Shown piece after piece: positions 33,702 to 42,625 of a DNA stretch of 64,000 nt. Below the pieces are notes generated by a model. The model was not told the DNA's origin. It saw only the letters and a list, made by a program, of their open reading frames with translations, and ran no database searches. Origin of the DNA: RYN-230 sp963793825 (GTDB lineage: Bacteria; Actinomycetota; Actinomycetes; Streptosporangiales; Streptosporangiaceae); the NCBI GenBank assembly GCA_963793825.1, contig CAWCBE010000012.1:620001-684000 (forward strand). Direction: 5' to 3'. The translations under genes and the position numbers were made by a program. Numbering within the stretch: position 1 is the stretch's first letter; the number at the start of each line of letters is the position of its first letter.

Positions 33702-34004
33702 TTACCGCTTCCTCGCGGCGGCCACCTTCTTCTCGCCGTTGACGACGGCCTTGAAGTCGGCGCCGGGCCGGAACTTGGGCACCGACGACTTGGGCACCTT
33801 GATGCTGGCGCCGGTGGCCGGGTTACGGGCCGTGCGGGCAGGCCGGACGGCCTTTTCGAAGACGCCGAATCCGGTGATCGCGACCTTGTCCCCCTTGGCC
33901 ACGGTGCTCTGAATCGTGTCGAGCACCGCGTTCACGGCCTCGGTCGCGGTCTTCTTGTCCCCCAGGCGACCCGAGATCGCATCGATCAGGTCACGCTTGT
34001 TCAT
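33702..34004 (-). CDS. hup: HU-family DNA-binding protein
   Basis: Histone-like protein that bends and compacts DNA as a dimer. The 100-residue product starts MNKRDLIDAISGRLGDKKTA and has ITGFGVFEKAVRPARTARNP and KVPKSSVPKFRPGADFKAVV, the beta-arm and Pro tip of HU. It ends KKVAAARKR, a short basic tail rather than the long Lys/Ala tail of some actinobacterial HUs. AGGAGTG lies upstream of the ATG. The AT-richer region at 34070-34140 probably holds its promoter. Located next to leuD as in Streptomyces. Confidence 0.95.
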   Translation of the reverse strand: MNKRDLIDAISGRLGDKKTATEAVNAVLDTIQSTVAKGDKVAITGFGVFEKAVRPARTARNPATGASIKVPKSSVPKFRPGADFKAVVNGEKKVAAARKR

Positions 34005-34174
34005 GAATCACTCCTGCGGTTTCCCCCACGGGAGGTCGCGCGGACAGGGCACCGGTAACCGCGACCTCTGACCTGCCTGAAATTAGGCGATCCAGCGCAC
34101 GGACACAATCATCACAGCGTAAAAACACGGCGTGTCGCGCGCTGGACACCCGGATTTCCTGTCCTACAAAGGAT

Positions 34175-34792
34175 TCACGCCACCGGATCGGCGGTTGGCA
34201 ACCAGTCCGGCCGGCTGTTCTCGAACTCGGCGATCTCATCCGCATGCCGCAAGGTCAGCGAAATGTCGTCGAGTCCCTCCATCAACCGCCAGCGGGTGTA
34301 ATCGTCGATCTCGAACGGCGCCGCCAGCCCAGCCGCGTCGCTGCCCGGCGCACCGGCCCGCACCTCCCGGGCGACCAGGTCCACCGTCACTTCGGTGTCC
34401 GGACTACGCTCCAGGAGATCCTGCAGTGCCTCCGTGAATTCGGCGGTTACCCGGACCGGGAGCAACCCTCCCTTTGTCGCGTTATTCCGGAAGATATCCC
34501 CGAAACGAGGGGAGATCACGGCCCGGAACCCGTAATCAGAGAGGGCCCAGACGGCGTGCTCGCGGGATGACCCGATACCAAAATCCGGCCCGGCCACGAG
34601 TATCGTCGCGCCATCCGCAGCGGGCTGATTGAAGATGAATTCGGGGTCGGCCCGCCAGGCCGCGAACAGGCCATCCGCGAAACCCTCCCGGCTGACCCGC
34701 TTGAGGTATTCGGCGGGGATGATTTGATCGGTGTCCACGTTGGCCCGGCGGAGCGCGATGGCCCGGCCGGTGTGCGTGCTGAAAGGCTCCAT
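34175..34792 (-). CDS. leuD: 3-isopropylmalate dehydratase small subunit
   Basis: Small subunit of the leucine-pathway aconitase-type dehydratase. ATG 34792 has AGGAGC 6 nt upstream and gives 205 residues beginning MEPFSTHTGRAIALRRANVD. Conserved DTDQIIPAEYLKRVSREGF, FNQPAADGATILVAGPDFGI, GSSREHAVWALSDYGFRAVI and FRNNATKGGLLPV are present. It starts 17 nt after the leuC stop, so leuCD form one operon. Confidence 0.96.
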   Translation of the reverse strand: MEPFSTHTGRAIALRRANVDTDQIIPAEYLKRVSREGFADGLFAAWRADPEFIFNQPAADGATILVAGPDFGIGSSREHAVWALSDYGFRAVISPRFGDIFRNNATKGGLLPVRVTAEFTEALQDLLERSPDTEVTVDLVAREVRAGAPGSDAAGLAAPFEIDDYTRWRLMEGLDDISLTLRHADEIAEFENSRPDWLPTADPVA

Positions 34793-34809
34793 GGTCTCTG
34801 CTCCTGCGG

Positions 34810-36246
34810 TTACAGGTCGGCGGGGGCGGTCAGGCGGCCGGTCACCGCGGTGGCCGCGGCCACCTGCGGGGACACCAGGTGGGTGCGGGAGCCCTTGCCC
34901 TGGCGGCCTTCGAAGTTCCGGTTGGACGTGGACGCGCTGCGCTCGCCGGGGCCCATCGTGTCCGGGTTCATGCCCAGGCACATCGAGCACCCCGCCGACC
35001 GCCACTGCGCGCCGGCCGCGGTAAACACCTGGTCCAGGCCCTCGCGTTCGGCGGCCGCCTTCACGTCCATGGAGCCGGGGACGACGAGCATCCGGACCCC
35101 GTCGGCCACCTTGCGGCCGCTAAGCACCTCGGCGGCGGCCCGCAGGTCCTCCAGCCGGCCGTTCGTGCACGAGCCGACGAACACGGTGTCCACCTGGACG
35201 TCGGTGAGCGGCGTGCCGGGCTTGAGGTCCATGTAGGCCAGCGCGCGCTGGGCCGTGGCCCGCTCGCCGGGGTCGTCCATCGCGTCCGGGTCGGGCACCG
35301 ACGATGTGAGCGGGGCCGCCTGGCCCGGGTTGGTCCCCCAGGTGACGAACGGGGTCAGCGCCGCCGCGTCCAGCGTGACCTCCTGGTCGAACGTGGCGTC
35401 CGGGGCGGTCGGCAGCGAGCGCCAGTAGTCCAGGGCCGCCTCCCACTGTGCGCCCCGCGGCGCGTGCGGCCGGCCCTCCAGGTAGCTGAACGTGGTGTCG
35501 TCCGGCGCGATGAGCCCGGCCCGGGCCCCGGCCTCGATGGACATGTTGCAGACGGTCAGCCGCCCGGCCATGGACAGGCCGCGGACCGCGTCGCCGCGGT
35601 ACTCGATGATGTGGCCCACCCCGCCGCCGGTGCCGATCTGCGCGATGACCGCGAGGATCAGGTCCTTGGCGGTCACCCCGAAGGGCAGCTCGCCGGTCAC
35701 GTTGACCGCCATCTGGCCGGGCCGGTGCTGCGGCAGGGTCTGGGTGGCCAGCACGTGCTCGACCTCGCTGGTGCCGATGCCGAACGCCAGCGCGCCCAGC
35801 GCACCGTGCGTGCTGGTGTGCGAATCACCGCAGACGATCGTCATGCCGGGCTGGGTCAGCCCCTGCTGCGGGCTGATCACGTGCACGATGCCCTGCCCGG
35901 CGTCACCCATCGGGTAGAGGCTGATGCCGAAGTCCGCGCAGTTCTTGCGCAGCGCCTCGACCTGGACCCGGGACACCGGGTCGGTGACTGGGCTGCCCGG
36001 GCCGGCCAGCGGCAGCCCGGGCCCGGTCACTCCCAGCGTGGGCACGTTATGGTCCTCGGTAGCGACGGTCAGGTCGGGCCGGCGGACCGGCCGCCCGGCC
36101 AGCCGCAGCCCGTCGAACGCCTGCGGGCTGGTCACCTCGTGGACCAGGTGCAGGTCAATGTAAAGCAGGTCGGGCTCACCATCGGCCCGGTGCACGACAC
36201 GCGAATCCCAGATCTTCTGCGCGAGCGTACGTCCCATCCGTGCCAC
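34810..36246 (-). CDS. leuC: 3-isopropylmalate dehydratase large subunit
   Basis: Iron-sulfur large subunit, converting 2- to 3-isopropylmalate. The 478-residue product has TLAQKIWDSRVVHRADGEPD at the start, DHNVPT, VCGDSHTSTHGALGALAFGI, and the cluster ligands in VGSCTNGRLEDLRAAAE and SAGCSMCLGMNPD. It ends normally (RTHLVSPQVAAATAVTG). Divergent from the IclR regulator ndgR with 106 nt between starts, where a palindromic operator candidate lies. Confidence 0.96.
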   Translation of the reverse strand: MARMGRTLAQKIWDSRVVHRADGEPDLLYIDLHLVHEVTSPQAFDGLRLAGRPVRRPDLTVATEDHNVPTLGVTGPGLPLAGPGSPVTDPVSRVQVEALRKNCADFGISLYPMGDAGQGIVHVISPQQGLTQPGMTIVCGDSHTSTHGALGALAFGIGTSEVEHVLATQTLPQHRPGQMAVNVTGELPFGVTAKDLILAVIAQIGTGGGVGHIIEYRGDAVRGLSMAGRLTVCNMSIEAGARAGLIAPDDTTFSYLEGRPHAPRGAQWEAALDYWRSLPTAPDATFDQEVTLDAAALTPFVTWGTNPGQAAPLTSSVPDPDAMDDPGERATAQRALAYMDLKPGTPLTDVQVDTVFVGSCTNGRLEDLRAAAEVLSGRKVADGVRMLVVPGSMDVKAAAEREGLDQVFTAAGAQWRSAGCSMCLGMNPDTMGPGERSASTSNRNFEGRQGKGSRTHLVSPQVAAATAVTGRLTAPADL

Positions 36247-36320
36247 CCCTTTCAGCGGGCGCCTCGTCGCGAACCGCTACCTGGTCACGGCGCCTTCCGG
36301 CGGGCCGGGCAGCGAGCTTG

Positions 36321-36339
36321 CGTCTCGCATCGCGAGACG
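36321..36339. promoter_or_regulatory. Candidate NdgR operator
   Basis: Perfect inverted repeat CGTCTCGC-ATC-GCGAGACG, 13 nt before the ndgR start codon and 75 nt before leuC. IclR proteins bind palindromes of this size, and NdgR is known to act on the leuCD-ndgR intergenic region in Streptomyces. Position suggests autorepression plus control of leuCD. Confidence 0.5.
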
Positions 36340-36352
36340 GCAATATCGAGCT

Positions 36353-37069
36353 ATGGACAACTCTAGCGGAGTGGGCGTGCTGGACAAGACAGTGGCCGTG
36401 CTGAGCGCCCTGGAGTCGGGTCCGGCCTCACTGGCCCAGCTGGTCGGCACGACCGGGCTGGCCAGGCCCACTGCGCACCGCATCGCGGTGGCCCTGGAAC
36501 GGCACCGGCTGGTGGCCCGGGACGGCCAGGGCCGGTTCATCCTGGGACCACGGATCGGCGAGCTGGCTACCGCGGCGGGCGAGGACCGGCTGCTGGCCGT
36601 GGCCCAGCCGGTCCTGATCGCCCTGCGTGACCTGACCGGGGAAAGCGCCCAGCTGTACCGGCGCCAGGCGGACAGCCGGATCTGCGTGGCCGCCGCCGAG
36701 CGGGCCACCGGGCTGCGGGACACCGTCCCGGTCGGCTCGGCGCTGCCGATGACCGCTGGGTCGGCCGCGCAGATCCTGCTGGCCTGGGAGGACCCTGAGC
36801 GGCTGCACCGCGGCCTGCGGGGAGCCAAGTTCAGCGCGGCCGCGCTGGCCCAGGTGCGCAGGCGAGGCTGGGCGGCCAGCGTGGGCGAGCGGGAGGCCGG
36901 GGTGGCGTCGGTGTCCGCGCCGGTGCGGGGCCAGGGCAACAAGGTGATCGCGGCGGTCTCGGTGTCCGGGCCGATCGAACGGCTTACCCGCTCACCAGGG
37001 CGGCTGCACGCGAACGCCGTCGTCACCGCGGGCGACCGGATCACCGCCGCCCTCCGCCGCGCCAGCTGA
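36353..37069 (+). CDS. ndgR: IclR-family regulator NdgR/AreB
   Basis: Transcription factor controlling leucine synthesis and, in Streptomyces, antibiotic-related genes. The winged helix is at residues 8-70 (VLDKTVAVLSALESGPASLA, TGLARPTAHRIAVALERHRL). The ligand-binding IclR domain includes LYRRQADSRICVAAAERATG, LPMTAGSAAQILLAW and GVASVSAPVRGQGNKVIAAV. 238 residues fits the family. Divergent from leuCD, the diagnostic neighbourhood of ndgR. ATG 36353 follows the palindrome closely. Confidence 0.92.
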   Translation: MDNSSGVGVLDKTVAVLSALESGPASLAQLVGTTGLARPTAHRIAVALERHRLVARDGQGRFILGPRIGELATAAGEDRLLAVAQPVLIALRDLTGESAQLYRRQADSRICVAAAERATGLRDTVPVGSALPMTAGSAAQILLAWEDPERLHRGLRGAKFSAAALAQVRRRGWAASVGEREAGVASVSAPVRGQGNKVIAAVSVSGPIERLTRSPGRLHANAVVTAGDRITAALRRAS

Positions 37070-37573
37070 CGCCCCTCTCCCGCGGGTCCATCAGTGCGTT
37101 GCGATCGGCATCTGCGCGGTGGGTTGTGACCCTCTGAGCGGTCCCAGCTCACCGCACGCCGCCGCCACCCCGGCCATCGGCATCTGCGCGGTGGGTTGTG
37201 ACCCTCTGAGCGGTCCCAACTCACCGCACAACTGCTTCCCGGCCCAGGGCGCGGGGGCGGGGGCCGGAGGCGGCCCGGGGCCGGGGCCCGGTGGCGGGCC
37301 CCGGGAGCGGCCGGGCGCCGGGGCCCGGTGGCGGCGCCCCGGAGGGGCGGGTGCCGGAGCTTCGGACGGAGCAGGGCCGCCGGCCGGGGACGGCGGTCCC
37401 CCGTGCGGGGGAGATGCGGGGGGAACCTCATGCGCGATACTGGAGTCGATCGGTGATCTCGTGCGACCATGCCCGAAGGTCCCCCATGCGGCGGGACGGT
37501 GGCCTCTGATTGTCTCGTCGCAAATGGATGAGGCTACTGAAGGCCACGCCCCTGACATCGTGAGGTCGCGTCC
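37070..37573. other. Gene-free region between ndgR and pntAA
   Basis: About 500 bp. The first part carries two copies of a 53-bp hairpin repeat (37104-37228). The middle is G/C-extreme with GGGGCCCGG runs. The last 100 bp are less extreme and should contain the pnt promoter. No gene is supported. Confidence 0.6.
37104..37228. repeat. Two direct copies of a 53-bp hairpin element
   Basis: Copies 37104-37156 and 37176-37228 differ at one base (CAGCTC or CAACTC) and are 72 bp apart. Each copy can fold: a left arm TGCGCGGTGGGTTGTGACC pairs with GGTCCCAACTCACCGCA with one two-base bulge and two mismatches around CTCTGAGC. They follow the ndgR stop by 35 nt. They could be a double terminator or a REP/BIME-like element. 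Confidence 0.8.
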
Positions 37574-38749
37574 ATGAAAGTAGCCGTTATCAAGGAGACC
37601 ACCTCTGGCGAGCGCCGGGTGGCCCTGATCCCAGAGATGGTCGCGCGGCTGCGCGGCGCCGGGCTCGAGGTACTGGTCGAGTCGGGCGCCGGCGACGGGG
37701 CCTGGTTGGCGGACAGTGCCTACGCTGAGGCCGGTGCCACCGTGGTCAGCCGCGCGGAACTGCTCACCGCCGCCGACCTGATCATGATGGTCGGCAAGCC
37801 GGACGACCCGCTGCTCGGCGCGCTGCACTCCGGCCAGGCCATCCTCGGCATGCTGAACCCGCTGGCCGATCCGGGCCTGGCGACCACGCTGGCGGCCAAG
37901 GGCGTGACCGCCATCAGCCTGGACGGGCTGCCCCGGACCCTGTCCCGGGCCCAGGGCATGGACGCGCTGAGCTCCCAGGCCAACGTGGCCGGGTACAAGG
38001 CGGCGCTGGCGGGGGCGGCGGCGTTCAGCCGGTTCTTCCCCATGCTGACCACCGCGGCGGGCACCGCCCGTCCGGCCAGGGTGCTCATCCTGGGCACCGG
38101 GGTGGCCGGGCTGCAGGCCATCGGGACCGCCCGCCGGCTCGGCGCCGTGGTCTCCGCCTACGACGTGCGGCCTCAGACCAAGACCGAGGTGGAGTCGCTC
38201 GGCGGCACCTTCATCGAGCTCACGTCGGTGGGGAACGCGGCCGGGGAGGGCGGTTACGCGCGGGCGCTCAGCGACGAGGAACGGCAGGCCCAGCAGGCCG
38301 AGCTAGCCGGCCACATCGCCCGGCACGACGTGGTCATCACCACGGCCCAGGTGCCGGGGCGCAAGCCGCCGCTGCTGATTCCCGAAGACACGCTGAAGGC
38401 CATGACCGCGGGCGCGGTCATCGTGGACATGGCGGCGGGCCCGCTCGGCGGCAACGTGGCGGGATCCGTGCCGGGCGAGACCATCGTCACCGGGAACGGG
38501 GTCACCGTCATCGGCGCCGGGAACCTGGCGGCCAGCGTGCCTGGCGCCGCCTCGGCCTTCCTGTCCCGGAACATCGCCACGCTGCTGCTGCACCTGGTGA
38601 AGGATGGCGCGCTGGCCATCGACCCCGCCGACGAGATCCAGGCCGGCGTCGTGATCACCCACGAGGGGGCCGTCATTCACCCTGCTACCGCTGCCCTGCT
38701 CGCCGAATCCACGCCTGGTGCCGGCTCGCCGAAAGGTGCGACCTCGTGA
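37574..38749 (+). CDS. pntAA: Proton-translocating NAD(P)+ transhydrogenase, alpha subunit part 1
   Basis: NAD(H)-binding subunit (domain I) of the membrane transhydrogenase that couples NADH-to-NADP+ hydride transfer to proton entry. The 391-residue protein begins MKVAVIKETTSGERRVALIP. It contains QANVAGYKAALAGAAAFSRF, the Rossmann motif VLILGTGVAGLQAIGTARRL, and VITTAQVPGRKPPLLIPEDT. It ends before the membrane helices, so the alpha chain is split as in Rhodospirillum. GTGA overlap with pntAB. Confidence 0.95.
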   Translation: MKVAVIKETTSGERRVALIPEMVARLRGAGLEVLVESGAGDGAWLADSAYAEAGATVVSRAELLTAADLIMMVGKPDDPLLGALHSGQAILGMLNPLADPGLATTLAAKGVTAISLDGLPRTLSRAQGMDALSSQANVAGYKAALAGAAAFSRFFPMLTTAAGTARPARVLILGTGVAGLQAIGTARRLGAVVSAYDVRPQTKTEVESLGGTFIELTSVGNAAGEGGYARALSDEERQAQQAELAGHIARHDVVITTAQVPGRKPPLLIPEDTLKAMTAGAVIVDMAAGPLGGNVAGSVPGETIVTGNGVTVIGAGNLAASVPGAASAFLSRNIATLLLHLVKDGALAIDPADEIQAGVVITHEGAVIHPATAALLAESTPGAGSPKGATS

Positions 38750-39114
38750 CTACGTCACTGCTCACTGACATAACGATCTTCGTGCTCGCCATCCTGGTCG
38801 GTTTCGAGGTGATCTCCAAGGTGCCGGCCACGCTGCACACGCCGCTGATGTCGGCGGCCAACTCGATCCACGGCATCGTGCTGGCCGGCGCCATGCTCAT
38901 CGCGGTGACCGCGCACAACCCGCTCGGCTACATCCTCGCCTTCGTGGCCTCCGCGTTCGCGGCGATGAACGTGGTCGGCGGTTACATGGTCACCGGGCGG
39001 ATGCTGAAGATGTTCAAGCGCACCCGCACCCCGGTGCCCGCCGCGCCCGCCCCGGCCGCGGTCACCGGCAACGGCCAGACCCCGGCTATCAGCAAGCCGG
39101 GCGGTCAGTCATGA
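38746..39114 (+). CDS. pntAB: NAD(P)+ transhydrogenase, alpha subunit part 2
   Basis: Short membrane subunit (122 residues) with three helices: ITIFVLAILVGFEVISKVP, HGIVLAGAMLIAVTA and LGYILAFVASAFAAMNVVGG. LHTPLMSAANSIHGIVLAGA is the family signature. The tail is Pro/Ala-rich. It overlaps pntAA by 4 nt at the start and pntB by 4 nt (ATGA) at the end. Confidence 0.95.
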   Translation: MTTSLLTDITIFVLAILVGFEVISKVPATLHTPLMSAANSIHGIVLAGAMLIAVTAHNPLGYILAFVASAFAAMNVVGGYMVTGRMLKMFKRTRTPVPAAPAPAAVTGNGQTPAISKPGGQS

Positions 39115-40514
39115 GTGCCTTCGACTGGATCACCCAGCTGCTCTACGTTGCGGCCGCGACCTGTTTCGTGCTCGGCCTGCACCTGATGAACTCCCCGGCC
39201 AGCGCGCGGCGCGGTAACCAGGTGTCCACGGCCGGCATGGTCGTGGCCATCGCGACTACCCTGGCCCTGGTCGCCCACTCGGGCACGGTCACCACTACCG
39301 GCTGGATCGTGATGATCGCCGGGACGCTGCTCGGCGGCGGGGCCGGCCTGTACGCGGCCCGCACGGTCGAGATGACCGCCATGCCGCAGCTGGTCAGCAT
39401 CTTCAATGCGGTCGGCGGCGGCGCGGCCGCCCTGGTCGGGATCGACGACTACGTCCGGCTCGCCTCGGGGGGCATCGCCGAGTCGACCACGGTCTTCACC
39501 ATCCTTGACGTGCTCATCGGCGCGGTGACCTTCTCCGGGTCGATCATCGCGGCCGGGAAGCTGCAGGGCCTGATCGACGGGTCGCCGATCACCTTCCCCG
39601 GCTCGCGCGCCGTCAACATCGCGGCCGCGGCCATCGCGGTCGGCGGCGGGATCTACATGATCGCCACCCCGAGCGTGCCCGTCCTGATCGTCATTATCCT
39701 GGCCGCGTTGTTGTTCGGCGTGACGATGGTGCTGCCGATCGGTGGCGCGGACATGCCGGTCGTCATCTCGCTGCTGAACGCGTTCACCGGCACCGCGGTG
39801 GCGATGGCCGGCTTCGTCATCGGCAACTGGGCGCTGATCATCGCGGGCGCGCTAGTGGGCGCATCCGGTGGCATCCTGACCAAGCTGATGGCCGACGCGA
39901 TGAACCGGTCGATCCGCAACATCATCGTGGGCGGGTTCGGCACGGGCGATAACGGCCCGGCGGTCGAGGGCCCCGGCGGAGACGTGCGGTCCATCCAGGC
40001 CGACGACGCCGCCATCCAGCTCGCCTACGCCCAGAAGGTCATCATCGTGCCCGGCTACGGCCTGGCCGCCGCGCAGGCCCAGCACCAGGTGGCCGAGTTG
40101 GCCGCGCTGCTGGAGGAACGGGGCGTCGAGGTCAGCTACGCCATCCACCCGGTGGCCGGGCGGATGCCCGGGCACATGAACGTCCTGCTGGCCGAGGCCA
40201 ACGTGCCCTACCCGCAGCTCAAGGAGATGGACGAGGTCAACCCGGAGTTCCCGCGCACCGACGTGGCGCTGGTCATCGGGGCGAACGACGTCACCAACCC
40301 GGCTGCGCGCCGGCCGGGCAACCCGGTCTCCGGCATGCCGATCCTGGACGTGGACCACGCGAAGAGCATCATCGTGATCAAGCGGTCGATGGGGCACGGC
40401 TACGCCGGGATCGATAACGAGCTGTATGTGGACCCGAAGACGAGCATGTTCTTCTCGGACGCGAAGTCCGCCCTCACCGGTTTGACCAGCGCCGTCAAGA
40501 CCCTGGTCGCCTGA
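39111..40514 (+). CDS. pntB: NAD(P)+ transhydrogenase, beta subunit
   Basis: Beta chain (467 residues) with about eight to nine membrane helices, then the NADP(H)-binding domain III. Signatures: GLYAARTVEMTAMPQLVSIF, FNAVGGGAAALVG, ADMPVVISLLNAFTGTAVAM, VIIVPGYGLAAAQAQHQVAE, IHPVAGRMPGHMNVLLAEAN and GMPILDVDHAKSIIVIKRSM. The three genes together form a complete enzyme supplying NADPH. Confidence 0.96.
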   Translation: MSAFDWITQLLYVAAATCFVLGLHLMNSPASARRGNQVSTAGMVVAIATTLALVAHSGTVTTTGWIVMIAGTLLGGGAGLYAARTVEMTAMPQLVSIFNAVGGGAAALVGIDDYVRLASGGIAESTTVFTILDVLIGAVTFSGSIIAAGKLQGLIDGSPITFPGSRAVNIAAAAIAVGGGIYMIATPSVPVLIVIILAALLFGVTMVLPIGGADMPVVISLLNAFTGTAVAMAGFVIGNWALIIAGALVGASGGILTKLMADAMNRSIRNIIVGGFGTGDNGPAVEGPGGDVRSIQADDAAIQLAYAQKVIIVPGYGLAAAQAQHQVAELAALLEERGVEVSYAIHPVAGRMPGHMNVLLAEANVPYPQLKEMDEVNPEFPRTDVALVIGANDVTNPAARRPGNPVSGMPILDVDHAKSIIVIKRSMGHGYAGIDNELYVDPKTSMFFSDAKSALTGLTSAVKTLVA

Positions 40515-40625
40515 GCAAGCGCCTTCCAGCCGACGGCCCGTCGCCCGGACCGCCACGACACAGTCCCGGGCGGCACGGCCAGCCGGCTTCCCGGGCGGCC
40601 TCCGGGCCTGCTGCGCCGCGGGCCG

Positions 40626-41174
40626 TCAGTCGGGGCTGACCACGGCGGCCAGCACCCGGGTGAGCTCGGCGCACAGCTCATCCCAGGGGAAGGCAGGCGA
40701 GTCCCCGATGACCGGCGGCAGCCAGTCCGGATCGTAGATCATCCGGATGCCCCAGTCCTGGAGTTCGGCCACGCTGCGCCGGAACGCCGGGTGCCGGGCC
40801 AGGGCGGCATTCGGCCAGGGCACCGCGAGGATGGGCAGCCCGTTCCCGACCGCCTCGTTGAGCAGGCCGAGCGCCAGGGTGTCGCTGATGCCGCAGGCCA
40901 GCTTGTTGATCGTGTTGAAGGTGGCCGGGGCCACCACGAAGGCGTCGGCGCGCGGCAGTACGTCCGGGTCGCCGGGATCCTTGTAGTGCACCCGTACCGG
41001 GTGACCGGTCAGCCGGGCCAGTTCGCCGGTGTCGAGGAACTTGGCCCCGTCAGGCGAGGTGATCACGCAGACATCCCAGCCCTGCCGCTGGGCGAAGCCG
41101 GTGAACTCGGCCAGCCGCGCGGCGGGCGGGCCACCTCCGGCGATGACGTAGAGCACGGGCTGCGTCGGCTTCAC
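40626..41174 (-). CDS. Flavoprotein of the HFCD (Dfp-like) family
   Basis: A 182-residue FMN-binding homo-oligomeric Cys-decarboxylase-type protein: LYVIAGGGPPAARLAEFTGF at the start, VITSPDGAKFLDTGELARLT, PRADAFVVAPATFNTINKLA and GISDTLALGLLNEAVG. This is the FMN pocket and active loop of the phosphopantothenoylcysteine decarboxylase fold. The real coaBC is a longer two-domain protein, so this is a stand-alone paralogue of unknown substrate. Convergent with pntB, alone on its strand. Confidence 0.85.
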   Translation of the reverse strand: MKPTQPVLYVIAGGGPPAARLAEFTGFAQRQGWDVCVITSPDGAKFLDTGELARLTGHPVRVHYKDPGDPDVLPRADAFVVAPATFNTINKLACGISDTLALGLLNEAVGNGLPILAVPWPNAALARHPAFRRSVAELQDWGIRMIYDPDWLPPVIGDSPAFPWDELCAELTRVLAAVVSPD

Positions 41175-41532
41175 GGCATTCCTCCTGCGCCCTGGGGGGA
41201 GCGTGCCAGAGCCACCCTACGAGGCGCTGGGCGGCAGGCGGCCAGCGGCCAGGGCCAGCGGCCAGGGCCAGCGGCCAGGGCCAGCAGCGGCCAGGGCCAG
41301 CGGCCAGGGCCGTCCGCCGGACGGGAGCGGGGCGCCGGACGGGAGCGGGGCGCCGGACGGGAGCGGGGCGCCGGACGGGAGCTTGTGCGCCGGATGGCAC
41401 CAGGGCGCCGGATGACACCAGGGCGCCGGACGGGAGCAGGGCGCGGGACCGGAGCGGGCCGCCGGACGGCGGGGTCCACTCACCGCGGCACCGGCTTGCG
41501 GCATGGTCGGGGCGGTGCCGCACACTGGGGTC
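41175..41532. other. Flavoprotein-pirin intergenic region with repeats
   Basis: About 360 bp between divergent genes, mostly occupied by two tandem repeat arrays (41238-41310 and 41316-41442). No gene is supported. Promoters of both neighbours must lie near the ends. Confidence 0.6.
41238..41442. repeat. Two adjacent tandem arrays (13 bp and 18 bp)
   Basis: Array one: five copies of a 13-bp unit AGCGGCCAGGGCC, interrupted once by AGC, up to about 41310. Array two: 18-bp unit GCCGGACGGGAGCGGGGC, exact at 41316, 41334 and 41352, then decaying copies to about 41442. Unit lengths differ and no frame is conserved, so these are simple-sequence expansions in non-coding DNA. Confidence 0.8.
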
Positions 41533-42534
41533 ATGAGCACGGTCGAGGCAAACCCGGACGTCCAGGCGGTTCCGGGAACCGCGTCCACGGCGGCCGCCGG
41601 GCCGGTGGCCGCCGGGCCGGCCGCCACCGCCGGCTCCGGCGGGGAGCCGGAACTCACCCAGGCCCGGGTGGCCCGGGTGGGGGACATGGAGGTGCGGCGG
41701 CTGATGCCGCTGCGCCGCCGCCGCAGCGTCGGGGCGTGGTGCTTCGTGGATCACTACGGGCCGATGTCGGTGGACGGCGTGGCCGGCATGCAGGTGCCGC
41801 CGCATCCGCATATCGGGCTGCAGACCGTGACCTGGCTGCTGGACGGGAACGTGCTACACCGGGACAGCCTGGGCAGCGAGCAGATGATCCGGCCTGGTCA
41901 GCTGAACCTGATGACGTCCGGCCGGGGCATCGCACACTCCGAGGAGTCCCCGGCGGACCACGACCCGCGGCTGCACGGGGTCCAGCTCTGGCTGGCGCTG
42001 CCGGAGGACGGCCAGCAGGCGGCGCCCGGGTTTGAGCACCACCCGGAACTGCCGTCGGCCGGCCTGGCCGGGTTCGAGGTCACCGTCATCGCCGGGCAAC
42101 TCGCCGGGCTGCGCTCGCCGGCCACGGTCTTCTCCCCCGTGGTTGGCGCACAACTGCGGGCGGCCCGGGAGGGCCGGGCCCAGCTGGCGCTGCGCCGGGA
42201 GCACGAGCACATGATCTTCGCGGTGACCGGGCCGATCCGGGCCGACGGCACCGAACTCACCCCGGGCCGCCTGCTCTACCTGGCTCCCGGGAGGAACCGG
42301 CTGGACCTGGCCGCCCCGGCGGGCAGCACCGCGCTGCTCCTCGGTGGCGAGCCGCTCGCGCAGCCGCTGCTGATGTGGTGGAATTTCGTCGGCCGCAGGC
42401 CGGAGGACATCATCGCGGCGGCCCGTGACTGGGCGGCGGGCACCCGGTTCGGGGAGGTCCGTGGCTACCATGGGGCTCCCCTGCCCGCGCCGCCGCTGGA
42501 TGCGGTCCGGCTTGCCCGCCCCGCCCGCGACTGA
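41533..42534 (+). CDS. Pirin family protein
   Basis: Bicupin protein. The N-terminal cupin has the metal ligands in HPHIGLQTVTWLLDG (two His) and in RGIAHSEESPAD, and VGAWCFVDHYGPMSVDG is the pirin signature. The C-terminal cupin spans about 200-300. Pirins range from quercetinase-type dioxygenases to regulators; the role is undetermined. ATG 41533 gives 333 residues beginning MSTVEANPDV; a frame start 10 codons earlier is possible. The first 45 residues are low complexity. Confidence 0.9.
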   Translation: MSTVEANPDVQAVPGTASTAAAGPVAAGPAATAGSGGEPELTQARVARVGDMEVRRLMPLRRRRSVGAWCFVDHYGPMSVDGVAGMQVPPHPHIGLQTVTWLLDGNVLHRDSLGSEQMIRPGQLNLMTSGRGIAHSEESPADHDPRLHGVQLWLALPEDGQQAAPGFEHHPELPSAGLAGFEVTVIAGQLAGLRSPATVFSPVVGAQLRAAREGRAQLALRREHEHMIFAVTGPIRADGTELTPGRLLYLAPGRNRLDLAAPAGSTALLLGGEPLAQPLLMWWNFVGRRPEDIIAAARDWAAGTRFGEVRGYHGAPLPAPPLDAVRLARPARD

Positions 42535-42625
42535 GCCCGGCCGTCTGCCCTAGCCGCCCGGCCTCCCGGCTCAGCGCTCCGGCCGGGACCGTCCTCGGTG
42601 CGGGTGGGCCACCCCCGGCGGGTCA

